Position numbers and translations under genes: made by a program
The notes under the pieces: generated by a model
Told to the model about the DNA's origin: nothing
Databases searched by the model: none
What the model saw: only the letters and a program-made list of their open reading frames with translations
Part shown: positions 1 through 6,981 of the stretch, in pieces
How positions within the stretch are numbered: position 1 is the first letter of the stretch
Layout of the letters: each line of letters begins with the position of its first letter
NCBI GenBank assembly: GCA_041686375.1
Contig: JAWLEB010000060.1
Location: 1-14,189, forward strand
From: JAGXLC01 sp041686375
Lineage (GTDB): Bacteria; Bacteroidota; Bacteroidia; Bacteroidales; UBA12077
Reading direction: 5' to 3'
DNA: 14,189 nt

Positions 1-46
1 GTCATGTCCCAGCAATGGGGTGCGGGTTCGAGTCCCGCCCTGGGCA
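1..46 (+). tRNA. tRNA-Leu, 3' part only (5' end outside window)
   Basis: A perfect 5-bp T stem (22-26 with 34-38) encloses the T loop TTCGAGT (27-33). It is followed by the acceptor 3' strand CCTGGGC (39-45) and discriminator A46. Before it lies a long variable arm: TCCCA (7-11) pairs with TGGGG (16-20) around a GCAA tetraloop. A long variable arm means class II (Leu, Ser or bacterial Tyr). The implied 5' acceptor GCCCAGG fits bacterial tRNA-Leu and not the GGAGA-type tRNA-Ser. The anticodon is outside the window, so the isoacceptor is unknown. The 3' CCA is not encoded: the bases after A46 are CAA. Confidence 0.88.
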
Positions 47-52
47 CAAATC

Positions 53-87
53 AAAACCCTTCAGATTAGATTCTGCGGGTTTTTTTT
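53..87 (+). terminator. Intrinsic terminator after tRNA-Leu, possibly bidirectional
   Basis: AAAACCC (53-59) pairs with GGGTTTT (77-83). An inner helix CAGA/TCTG (62-65 with 72-75) closes a 6-base loop, and a T run continues to 87. It lies 7 bases past the tRNA end. On the minus strand the same stem is followed by TTTTGATTT, so it may also stop transcripts from the gene at 216-617. Confidence 0.75.
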
Positions 88-215
88 ATTATCATATAAA
101 TTTTTATGAGGCAAATAGTAGGCAAATTATTATGGTTAATTTGATTTTTGAATTTTCAATTATTCAATATGATGTTTTGTTTTTAGAGTTAGAAAAAATT
201 TGAGAGATTTATATT

Positions 216-617
216 CTAATCAATTTTTTTACAAGTAAAAGATATTCCAGCTTTTTCCTGACCAATAAGGCTTATTAGCAACATATCTGATTCAAAAAAA
301 TGAAAAGACACCATGATGTTCTTGATTTTTCCAATTTCATTTTCCCCTAAATAAAATGATACCTCCTCAGTAGAATGTTCTTCAAGATAGTCATTTAATG
401 AAATTTTAAACTTTTTCCCTATTTCTACCATTTTACCTTTAACAACTTTTACCTGATAATCAACCTTCATAGCCTTTCCATGTTCCTCGGATTCTGAAAA
501 ATCAAAAGGGCTCTGTTCAAAAGCTTTATATCTTAAAGTATCATTTGCCCCTGTATCCTGCGAATAGTATACAATACTCAGAAAGAGTATTCCTATAATT
601 AAAAAAAATTGTTTCAT
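216..617 (-). CDS. Small secreted protein of unknown function
   Basis: This encodes 133 residues. An N-terminal signal peptide (M-K-Q-F-F then a hydrophobic run to about residue 17) probably ends at Y-Y-S-Q (17-20), so the mature protein should be periplasmic or surface-exposed. There is no lipobox cysteine. The mature part is short, charged and mixed alpha/beta in appearance, with one cysteine near the C-terminus (T-C-K-K-I-D). I recognise no domain. The ATG at 617 gives a good signal sequence directly, so the start looks right. It is divergent from the deacetylase-like gene at 716 with 98 bases between, which must hold both promoters. The gene is strikingly AT-rich, like its neighbour. Confidence 0.6.
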   Translation of the reverse strand: MKQFFLIIGILFLSIVYYSQDTGANDTLRYKAFEQSPFDFSESEEHGKAMKVDYQVKVVKGKMVEIGKKFKISLNDYLEEHSTEEVSFYLGENEIGKIKNIMVSFHFFESDMLLISLIGQEKAGISFTCKKID

Positions 618-715
618 GATTTTTTATTTGTTATTTAAATAATGATTTTTACTTAAAAATTCAAGAAATACAAAAAAGGGTATTAATGTATAAATTACAG
701 TGAAAATTGGATATT

Positions 716-1675
716 ATGACAAAATCTTCAAAGATTAAAACGTTTTATACGAAAAGAATGAGTATTGACCCCAATAATGAAAACTCATCTCTTTCTCCTG
801 AAAAACCTAAAAGATTAATAGATTACCTGAATAAAAATAATTTGTTAAAATATTTCGAAATTGAGGATACTTTTAAGCCTTTTGAACTTGAAGATTTTTA
901 TATTGCTCATCATAAAGACTATGTAAACAGTTTCTTTTCTGAACAGCTTGAAAAGCGTTATAAAAGATTATTAGGGCTTAGGTGGAATAAAAAATTTGCC
1001 GATACGACCAGATACACTAACGCTTCACTATATTCAGCCATACGTTCAAGTATAGAATATCCAAAAAATGTATGTTTTAGCCCGACAAGTGGTTTTCATC
1101 ATGCAATTCCTAAAAAAGGAGCATTTTACTGTCCATTCTCAGGGCAAGTAATAGCATCAATCAAAATATACAAAGAATTTGGGCTAAGCGGATGTTACAT
1201 TGATTTAGATGGTCATTATGGTAACAGTATAGATAACAGCTATGATTATGTCAGTGATTTGGAAAAAGCAATTCCTCCCCAGATAGGAAATATAAATATC
1301 GAGGGCAAACATCAACAATATCTTGATGAATTAGAGGAAAAGCTTCAAATACTTGAAGGATACATTAGAAATCAAAAAATACACTACATAGTATTTTGTC
1401 ATGGAGCAGACAGTCATGAATGGGATGATTTGGGTTCCCAGTTAACTACGGATGAGTGGATTAAATGTTCTGAAATTTTCTATAATTTCGTATTGCGACT
1501 ACAAAAGGATTTAAAAAAACAAATTCCTCTTACCTTATGTTTGTTTGGTGGATATAGAAAAGATGATTATGATTCGGTACTTTCATTACATACCATTGAC
1601 CTGGTTAAGTGTTTAAATATACTTTGTGGCCAAAACATCAATTATATTCCAGAAGTAAAGGAGAAAGATCATTAA
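716..1675 (+). CDS. Histone deacetylase-fold amidohydrolase (HDAC/acetoin-utilisation family), divergent
   Basis: With the ATG at 716 the product has 319 residues, normal for a single-domain bacterial HDAC-like protein. An upstream in-frame TTG at 707 is less likely. The family landmarks occur in order: S-P-E-K-P-K-R-L near residue 27 (usual form HPExPxR); F-Y-I-A-H-H-K-D-Y-V near 61; G-F-H-H-A with the tandem His pair at 128-129; D-L-D-G-H-Y-G, giving zinc ligands D165 and H167; G-A-D at D232, the third zinc ligand; and G-G-Y with the transition-state Tyr at about 280. All catalytic positions are therefore present. The surroundings deviate from the usual PGHHA and DLDVHHG forms. It lacks a signal peptide and should be cytoplasmic. 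Family members remove acyl groups from lysine, polyamines or other small amides; the substrate here is unknown. It stands alone, with no acetyltransferase or acetoin gene nearby. Confidence 0.85.
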   Translation: MTKSSKIKTFYTKRMSIDPNNENSSLSPEKPKRLIDYLNKNNLLKYFEIEDTFKPFELEDFYIAHHKDYVNSFFSEQLEKRYKRLLGLRWNKKFADTTRYTNASLYSAIRSSIEYPKNVCFSPTSGFHHAIPKKGAFYCPFSGQVIASIKIYKEFGLSGCYIDLDGHYGNSIDNSYDYVSDLEKAIPPQIGNINIEGKHQQYLDELEEKLQILEGYIRNQKIHYIVFCHGADSHEWDDLGSQLTTDEWIKCSEIFYNFVLRLQKDLKKQIPLTLCLFGGYRKDDYDSVLSLHTIDLVKCLNILCGQNINYIPEVKEKDH

Positions 1676-1836
1676 AATATATTTAACATAACAATTTCTT
1701 TCTTCTTAATTTTTATCATAATTTTCCTTTTATTTTCGCATTTTGTCTTATCTCTGATATTCTCTGGATATTTGCCCCAAAGAGAACCGTTTATAATGCC
1801 TATAAATTCTGGTTTCGGGTTTACGGGTGCAAAGGT
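1672..1836 (-). pseudogene. Possible remnant of a coding sequence without a start codon
   Basis: An open frame of 54 codons ends in TAA overlapping the end of the deacetylase-like gene on the opposite strand. It begins after an in-frame TAA at 1837-1839. The first part reads like protein (T-F-A-P-V-N-P-K-P-E-F-I-G-I-I-N-G-S-L-W-G-K-Y-P), then turns into a Lys/Ile-rich tail. No ATG occurs before residue 40, and the sequence upstream (about 1850-1930) is full of stops in every minus frame I read. It could be the decayed 3' end of a gene or simply chance in AT-rich DNA. I do not recognise the family. Confidence 0.2.
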
Positions 1837-2094
1837 TTAACAAAAAATTTTCGTAATAAAATGAGTAACTGTTATAAAAAGTTTTAACAAATCCTGTTCT
1901 TTATTTAATTCCTTTATTTACTCATACTGAACCAATTCATTATGTTCTTTCAATCGTAGTAGATTTGATAGGCGTTCAGTTAATGATGGATCTTACACAC
2001 TAACGGATAGGCCAAAAAAACCGGAAACAAAAAATATGTCCTGTTCTCCATGATGTGATAAATTGCAGGGATCATTGTCTTATAGAAAGTAAAA
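1676..2094. other. Gene-poor stretch between convergent genes
   Basis: These 419 bases hold no convincing gene. The left half contains the start-less open frame at 1672-1836. A 31-codon minus-strand ORF near 1982-2077 (starting M-I-P-A-I-Y-H-I-M) has no recognisable features and no clear ribosome binding site. I see no strong hairpin with a T run for either flanking gene and no tRNA- or IS-like ends. Confidence 0.5.
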
Positions 2095-2835
2095 TCATAA
2101 CTTCCAAACAATGCCAGCAGAAGCAAAATTTATTAAAGTAAAATTATATACTTCATCTACATCAGCTCCACCTTCGAATATCCTGTAGCCTGCCTTTACT
2201 GAAAGATTATCTGTTATAGGTAAATTGCCTCCCAGGAAAAAATCAAAAGCTCTGCCTGGTCCTCCTGCCAACCCATCACCTTTTAAGAAAGCTGTCCATC
2301 GTTCAAAATCATAAGCTGCAAATACATGCAGCAGCGGTACAAACCCAAGATCGTCTTTTTTGTCGTTTAAATCATCAGTACTTAATTGAACCCGGGCATC
2401 TCTGATTTTACCAGTAAAGCCGATGCCCAATGTCCACCTTTCTGTCCTCAACACATCCATTCGATAGGTGAAACGGTAGCTATTAAACTTGTAGTATCCT
2501 TCAATAAATTGACCCCTGGGAAACAGGGTGTTTTGAAAATTGATGTCAAAGGGAGCAGAACCCTCGTAATTTAAACTCAAGGGAGCATAAAGAGCAAACA
2601 GATGATTCTTTTCCGCAAATGTATAGCCAACTTCAATGCGATAGGGAATTACCGGTCCCTGAAGATTGAAATCTTTGTTAAAATTAAACTTTGTAGCGCT
2701 TTGGCTCTCATTAGGGATTCTAACATCATTATATCCCTGAAAGGCCAGACCGGTTTCTATATCCAGGCTAAATTGAGCGTTAATCTGACTGGAGGAAACT
2801 AACACAATAATCAATAATAAAAACAGCTTTCTCAT
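2095..2835 (-). CDS. Outer-membrane beta-barrel protein, function unknown
   Basis: From the ATG at 2835 this encodes 246 residues. That start places M-R-K-L-F-L-L-L directly at the head of a signal peptide ending I-N-A-Q. The longer reading begins at a TTG (2868) or ATG (2865) and would put charged residues before the signal, so it is less likely. The mature protein shows alternating hydrophobic/polar strands, many aromatic residues, Gly/Asn-rich turns and a C-terminal strand ending G-I-V-W-K-L. These suit an 8- to 10-stranded outer-membrane barrel inserted by the BAM complex. A stretch such as D-G-L-A-G-G-P-G-R-A-F-D near residue 198 looks like an extracellular loop. It resembles porin-like barrels of unknown function common in Bacteroidota. 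I cannot assign a substrate. It is apparently monocistronic. Confidence 0.75.
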   Translation of the reverse strand: MRKLFLLLIIVLVSSSQINAQFSLDIETGLAFQGYNDVRIPNESQSATKFNFNKDFNLQGPVIPYRIEVGYTFAEKNHLFALYAPLSLNYEGSAPFDINFQNTLFPRGQFIEGYYKFNSYRFTYRMDVLRTERWTLGIGFTGKIRDARVQLSTDDLNDKKDDLGFVPLLHVFAAYDFERWTAFLKGDGLAGGPGRAFDFFLGGNLPITDNLSVKAGYRIFEGGADVDEVYNFTLINFASAGIVWKL

Positions 2836-2983
2836 AGATCCTGTATCACATTTAATATTTAGCATCAATTCTTTCCGCTCCGAAGAAGATTTAAGAGATC
2901 CTCAGCCCATTTAAAAATAATAAAATGCAAACAATAATCCTATATATAGAATAATGTAAATTTTAAACTATAAAAACCTAATT

Positions 2984-3238
2984 TTACCACGTTTTATATA
3001 AGATATCCTCAATATCAATTTTATTTACAACGTCCTTACAAGTTTCAAAATTAAAATTTTTTATTTGATCATATTTGATTTCAAAAAAACTACGAGTCTC
3101 TATTTTTCTTATTCTTTGATTAGCTCTTTCAATATCATTAATTGCAACGTCAATCCATACATATTCAACAAAATCAGTGAATTTGTATAGAAAATGATAA
3201 TTGATATTGGACATAAGCTGTATTGAACGGGTAGCCAT
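2984..3238 (-). CDS. Hypothetical 84-residue protein, doubtful
   Basis: The ORF starts at an ATG (3238) preceded two codons earlier by an in-frame TGA, and ends E-D-I-L-Y-K-T-W. Composition is Ile/Asn/Lys/Asp-rich with no signal peptide, transmembrane span or known motif. An amphipathic helix-like stretch covers residues 33-48 (N-D-I-E-R-A-N-Q-R-I-R-K-I-E). The start lies only 28 bases below the hairpin terminator of the lipoprotein gene at 3321-4463, leaving little room for a promoter. It would depend on read-through, or it may be a decayed fragment of a larger gene or a chance ORF. Confidence 0.3.
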   Translation of the reverse strand: MATRSIQLMSNINYHFLYKFTDFVEYVWIDVAINDIERANQRIRKIETRSFFEIKYDQIKNFNFETCKDVVNKIDIEDILYKTW

Positions 3239-3265
3239 CCAATGTCAGAGCCAGGAATATGTCAG

Positions 3266-3297
3266 AAAAATCCGAAGTCCTGTTGGTCTCCGGATTT
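3266..3297 (-). terminator. Intrinsic terminator of the lipoprotein gene at 3321-4463
   Basis: On the minus strand AAATCCGGAG pairs with CTTCGGATTT as a 10-bp stem with one G-U pair around a 10-base loop. A T run follows (3270 down to 3266). It begins 24 bases after the stop codon of the upstream lipoprotein gene, the expected place. Confidence 0.8.
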
Positions 3298-3320
3298 CAT
3301 ATTATTGAAAACACTTTTTA

Positions 3321-4463
3321 CTAGAAGCTATACATAAAATAAGTGGCCCAGTTGCCTTTACCGGAGAATTTGTCCCCCTCACCCCATGCAGTTTCTTCCT
3401 CGACGGGGACCAGACCTAATACGGCATTCACGTCATATCCATCACCCTGGGGGATATTGGAGAATGATGCCGGATGGGTAACATCCTGAAGAAGGACGTA
3501 TTTGGTATGTTCCGGCAATTCAAATTTAGTTTCTGTATGGATGTCCGCAAATGGATCTTGGTTTCCGGCAATTCCCAAGTAATTCCACTCGCTGTTTCCA
3601 TCTTCGCGGGTAAATACAGCGGTCTCTTCCGGCGGATAAGGTAATCCCCAGGTGTCCTCAATAGTATGGAGCATAGACATCTCCCCCAAAAGAGGATCAA
3701 ATTCAATCATTATCCACCCTGCATTGTTTTCAGTATCTGTAAGGTTCTCCAGAAATTCCGACGATGGGTCTTCAGGATTTTCTTCTGTGAGCTGTATGCC
3801 AAAAAAGGTTTCAATCCCTGATTCATTTTCATTAAGTTTCCCTCCAAAGCCCAGACTAAAGAAATTGGACTCATCTCTTCCTGTTTCGAATTTTAATACT
3901 GTTTCAGGATTGGATCTTTGTAAAGGTACCACGCTTCCATCCTGTCTCCAGGCTTGTCTAAAGCTTACAACCTGTTTTCCACCCTGTTTCTTAACTTTTC
4001 TAACTACAGCATGAGCAGCAATGATAAATTCACCTACATCTCCTTCATAGGGTATCATGTAGGTATAATCAGTAACGCACAGATGTTGTTGTGAATAATC
4101 AAATCTGCCTGGAATTGGATTTCCCCATCGACCGGCCAGGGGAAAATCATCCAGCGTTTCACCAACATGCACGTGGGTTTCAATAAGGCACCATCCCATG
4201 TCAGTCGATGCATCATCTATATTATAAGTAACATACAGATAGTTTGCATCATGTGAGACGTTAATCGTGCCTACTTTTTGATCTTGTCCAGACAGCAGAT
4301 CAACAGAATTTTCTGATTGAAGCGCCTTTACCATATTGACAGGGGATTCTTGATCAAGCTCCGGTGACTTTTTTGTTAGCTGATCCATATCCCCAATTTC
4401 ACAAGCTCCTACTGCTAATAGTAGGATCAATGCCATAAGAGAAGTTTGTCTTGATAGTTTCAT
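3321..4463 (-). CDS. Surface lipoprotein with two beta-rich domains
   Basis: This encodes 380 residues with a lipoprotein signal peptide whose lipobox is A-V-G-A-C, lipidated at Cys21. Residues 54-155 (D-L-L-S-G-Q, V-G-T-I-N-V, L-Y-V-T-Y, E-T-H-V-H-V-G, P-G-R-F-D-Y, A-A-H-A-V-V) match a beta-sandwich pattern I know from bacterial and archaeal secreted proteins of unknown function. Cys92 and Cys129 lie within it and could form a disulfide. Residues 285-350 (S-E-W-N-Y-L-G-I-A, H-T-E-T-K-F-E-L, K-Y-V-L-L-Q-D-V-T, D-G-Y-D-V-N-A-V) resemble discoidin-like binding folds. This suggests a cell-surface binding protein, perhaps for glycans or matrix, but no ligand can be named. It is transcribed alone, with its own terminator (3266-3297) and a candidate operator upstream (4510-4528). 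Confidence 0.8.
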   Translation of the reverse strand: MKLSRQTSLMALILLLAVGACEIGDMDQLTKKSPELDQESPVNMVKALQSENSVDLLSGQDQKVGTINVSHDANYLYVTYNIDDASTDMGWCLIETHVHVGETLDDFPLAGRWGNPIPGRFDYSQQHLCVTDYTYMIPYEGDVGEFIIAAHAVVRKVKKQGGKQVVSFRQAWRQDGSVVPLQRSNPETVLKFETGRDESNFFSLGFGGKLNENESGIETFFGIQLTEENPEDPSSEFLENLTDTENNAGWIMIEFDPLLGEMSMLHTIEDTWGLPYPPEETAVFTREDGNSEWNYLGIAGNQDPFADIHTETKFELPEHTKYVLLQDVTHPASFSNIPQGDGYDVNAVLGLVPVEEETAWGEGDKFSGKGNWATYFMYSF

Positions 4464-4808
4464 AACATTTAAATTTAATAAAACAATTAGGTATAATAAT
4501 TCTCATAAATTAGAAAATTATTTTCTAAAAATCAATTATTTACCTAAACATTCAACCAAAAAAAATGGATGTTAAATGTTATATCAATTCGATGTTTTGA
4601 TGCCGGATCCCGTATCATCCATACCGGAGAAAAGCCGGTAAGAGGTAGATAAAGATACTCTTAAAAATGGCATTGTTCTTTGTTATTACTTCAGCTCTGT
4701 ATTTAAAACTTTATTCAATCCGGAATTCAAAATAATATTTTACATTTTATTTGCGGCAGCTATACCCTTTAAAATAGAACAAAATTACTAACACCTCTCT
4801 TACACCTT
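4464..4808. other. Intergenic region between two lipoprotein genes
   Basis: These 345 bases contain no ORF I would call. The right part should carry the end of the transglutaminase-like gene's transcript, but no classical hairpin plus T run is visible. One short inverted repeat, TACCGG (4622-4627) with CCGGTA (4635-4640), has a 7-base spacer and no T run, so its role is unclear. The left part holds the promoter and operator candidate for the lipoprotein gene at 3321-4463. Confidence 0.5.
4504..4535 (-). promoter_or_regulatory. Candidate promoter with embedded palindromic operator
   Basis: A perfect inverted repeat, TTAGAAAAT then T then ATTTTCTAA (4510-4528), lies about 47 bases before the ATG at 4463. 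On the minus strand it sits mostly between TTG (4533-4535) and TAATTTATG (4504-4512), separated by 20 bases. This roughly matches the Bacteroidota TTG/TAnnTTTG promoter, the -7 box being imperfect by one inserted base. That placement would suit a dimeric regulator, but AT-rich palindromes also arise by chance. Confidence 0.35.
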
Positions 4809-6431
4809 CTATCTTTTGAATGAGCGCACCTCTGACCATTCACTTGTCCCGCCGAGATTGGAGGCGCTGACACGCCAGTAGTATGTCACATCTTCATCAT
4901 TGGCCCACTGGGGAAAGCGGGAGGTATCGGGTACATCGGGGTCATAAAAAGCCAGGGTTGAGAAATCCTCACTTCTGGAGATCTGAACTCTGTACGATTC
5001 GGCATTTTCAACCTCCTTCCATTTCAAGGGCTGATTGCCAAAGTCCTCTTCATCGTCTCCGGGGGATGTTAGAACAGGTGCCTCCGGTTCAGAGTAGTTT
5101 TCATTAACAGGCCACCACATGCCATAACGCTCTCTCTCAGTGGACCCATCATTTTCGAAGCTCCACCTGCGATAGGCATCATATCTTTCTCCCAGTAAAT
5201 CGGATGTACCAGATGATTCGGATATGATAAGATAGCGTTCCGAAAGCACTCCCCAGTTGCCTCCCTGAACATTTGCTTCTATCCAACCTATATCGGGTAA
5301 ATAAACCTGTGCCCATCGGTGTTTAGGCTGATCGAGGTGCGGACCGGCATCATCGTGATCACCTCGCCGGACAAGGGCACCCGACCACCTTGCCGGCAGG
5401 CCTGCAGACCGGCACATTGCAATAAATGCGTAGGCCCAGCCGGAGCAGGTCCCCACACCGCTCTCAATATTGGAGGGGGCATCCCGCCATCCATGCCCTG
5501 TCTCGTATGTCATATGATCCTGCACCCAGTGGAATATCTTTTTGGCCATCTCCAAGGGATGGGTCTCACCCTCAAGAGCCTCATCCCTGGCATTCACAAC
5601 CACAGGGTCGTGGATTTGATAGATATCCTCATCAACAAGATACTCGTCGGCAACATCGGTAGGTATGTCACCGAGGGTGCCGACATCATGGGGATCGATA
5701 TTATAGTTTAGCGACCTGGTTTCCACCTTAGCCCTCCAGTAGGAAGTTACTGCCATACCAGAGTCAATATCATTAAATTCATAAAATGCTATATTCTCCT
5801 GTCCCCTGTTATCTTCAACTACCTCCTTATCGGCAGGCACAAACTCTATCTCTATAACCTCCTGGTTTGGACGATCTTCAGGAAACAGGACATGAAAGGT
5901 CAGGTAATTCATTTTGGAGGGGCCTTCATTGTAGACCGAATTGATAAGCTCTATGTCTGATATGGCGGGCTCACCGAGAGTTAAAGTAGAATTAGGGCCA
6001 AGAGATATAACATTCGGGTCTTCATAATCCTCCTCGTGAGTTGTAAAGGTGACCTGACTGCCATAACTTGTTCCTTCACTGTTTACGGCATAAACACGGA
6101 CATAATATTTCGTATTGGGATTCAGACCGGAGAGGGAGACACTAAAATAACCTGTTCCCGAACCTGAAGCTTCCCGGTTATCCTCCATAGTTGGATTTGA
6201 GGATTTGCTCCACACCACACCCCGCTCTGTTATCGGAGCTCCACCGTCAGAGGAGACATTTCCCATAACTTTAGCCGATGTGCCAGTTATCTGAGAAATA
6301 TCTCTGATTCTAACAGAAGGGACCTCCTCTTTCTCACAGGCTATGAGCAACAAAAGCAGAGAGATAAATAGCGGCAAAAAGCTGAAAGGAGGTCGAACAA
6401 TAAAGTTAATTCTTATGTGATTTATTTTCAT
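4809..6431 (-). CDS. Transglutaminase-like lipoprotein flanked by FN3 domains
   Basis: This encodes 540 residues with a lipoprotein signal (hydrophobic run, then L-I-A-C, lipidated Cys32). Domain order: an FN3-type repeat of the Bacteroidota surface class at 38-131 (ending G-S-Q-V-T-F-T-T); a middle beta-rich part at 140-250; a transglutaminase/protease-like core at about 290-400; and a second FN3-like domain at 448-540 (Y-Y-W-R-V-S-A near 517). The core has the papain-like triad: Cys329 in G-V-G-T-C-S-G-W-A, His371 in H-R-W-A-Q-V-Y, and Asp380 in L-P-D-I-G-W. It is therefore probably active, as a cross-linker or peptidase/amidase outside the cell. A similar arrangement is seen in surface proteins that bind peptide or glycan. 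By eye its coding DNA is GC-richer than the neighbours. It stands alone between two long gaps. Confidence 0.85.
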   Translation of the reverse strand: MKINHIRINFIVRPPFSFLPLFISLLLLLIACEKEEVPSVRIRDISQITGTSAKVMGNVSSDGGAPITERGVVWSKSSNPTMEDNREASGSGTGYFSVSLSGLNPNTKYYVRVYAVNSEGTSYGSQVTFTTHEEDYEDPNVISLGPNSTLTLGEPAISDIELINSVYNEGPSKMNYLTFHVLFPEDRPNQEVIEIEFVPADKEVVEDNRGQENIAFYEFNDIDSGMAVTSYWRAKVETRSLNYNIDPHDVGTLGDIPTDVADEYLVDEDIYQIHDPVVVNARDEALEGETHPLEMAKKIFHWVQDHMTYETGHGWRDAPSNIESGVGTCSGWAYAFIAMCRSAGLPARWSGALVRRGDHDDAGPHLDQPKHRWAQVYLPDIGWIEANVQGGNWGVLSERYLIISESSGTSDLLGERYDAYRRWSFENDGSTERERYGMWWPVNENYSEPEAPVLTSPGDDEEDFGNQPLKWKEVENAESYRVQISRSEDFSTLAFYDPDVPDTSRFPQWANDEDVTYYWRVSASNLGGTSEWSEVRSFKR

Positions 6432-6546
6432 TTAAATATCGTTTTTTTTAAAGTTATTACCTCATTTGAATAAATTGCAGTTAATATGCTTATTTTAAAT
6501 GATTTACAAAATGAATCTTAAGGCAATTATTAATTTTAATAAATAA

Positions 6547-6584
6547 ATCCGCGTTTATCCGCTCAATCCGTGTCATCTGCGTTC
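6547..6584. repeat. Short tandem-like repeat of ATCCG units
   Basis: Four consecutive units begin ATCCG or ATCTG: ATCCGCGTTT (6547-6556), ATCCGCTCA (6557-6565), ATCCGTGTC (6566-6574) and ATCTGCGTTC (6575-6584). The 9- to 10-base period and unit style resemble a dispersed intergenic motif (variants like AATCTGTGTAATCTGTG) that I recall from genomes of several phyla, Bacteroidota included. It is GC-richer than the surrounding AT-rich DNA. Function is unknown. Confidence 0.6.
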
Positions 6585-6944
6585 TATTTATGTCCTTTTG
6601 TCTACATGCTGTGGGTGAGGGTTTCATTTGATCATTATTATAGATGAAATAAGAAAAGAAAAATACAAAAATCCATCAATACTTCAAATTCTCTGTCCTA
6701 AAATTTCAATTTTTGCCTCAATCTGAGGGATTATTTCTAACCCTACCTTTTGGGTATTTCATTCCAAATGGCTTTATTCTGACCTTCATCGAAAGCAATT
6801 TCAATTAATTATAACTTTGAGAATTGTGAATTAAACCGGCAGGTTAGATATGATAAGTAATAATTTATGGATGGGCCTTAATTTAATCCTCCTCAATGCT
6901 CCTTTTTTATTTTTCAATTAAACTAAGGTAGTCTGGAAATTTAT

Positions 6945-6952
6945 TAAGTTTG
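6945..6952 (+). promoter_or_regulatory. Candidate -7 box (TAAGTTTG) for the gene at 6982
   Basis: TAAGTTTG is an exact match to the Bacteroidota TAnnTTTG element and ends 29 bases before the ATG at 6982. That would give a 5' leader of roughly 20-25 bases. A TTTG-type -33 element is not evident at the expected 19-21 base distance, so the call is tentative. Confidence 0.35.
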
Positions 6953-6981
6953 TATATTAATTAAACCCGAAGAATAAAATT

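Larger units (their letters stand above)
6432..6981. other. 550-base divergent intergenic region
   Basis: No gene is visible between the divergent genes at 6431 (minus) and 6982 (plus). It holds a short-unit ATCCG repeat (6547-6584) and a candidate promoter box before 6982. AGGG/CCCT-type short inverted repeats around 6724-6744 are too weak to call. The rest is AT-rich and otherwise featureless to me. The length is generous for two promoters alone. Confidence 0.5.

Noticed and set aside
15..203. 62-codon plus-strand ORF starting inside the tRNA
   Set aside because: It overlaps the tRNA-Leu 3' half and the terminator; the frame is incidental.
1982..2077. 31-codon minus-strand mini ORF (M-I-P-A-I-Y-H)
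   Set aside because: Very short, with no ribosome binding site or recognisable features; likely chance.
3652..4014. 120-codon plus-strand ORF inside the lipoprotein gene
   Set aside because: Antisense shadow of a gene with a clear lipobox and domains; Ser/Pro-rich nonsense composition.
4622..4640. TACCGG/CCGGTA inverted repeat as a terminator
   Set aside because: No T run on either strand and about 170 bases from the nearest upstream stop codon; left as an unexplained small hairpin.
5319..5711. 130-codon plus-strand ORF, and neighbours, inside the transglutaminase-like gene
   Set aside because: Antisense shadows over the catalytic Cys/His region, caused by higher GC content there.
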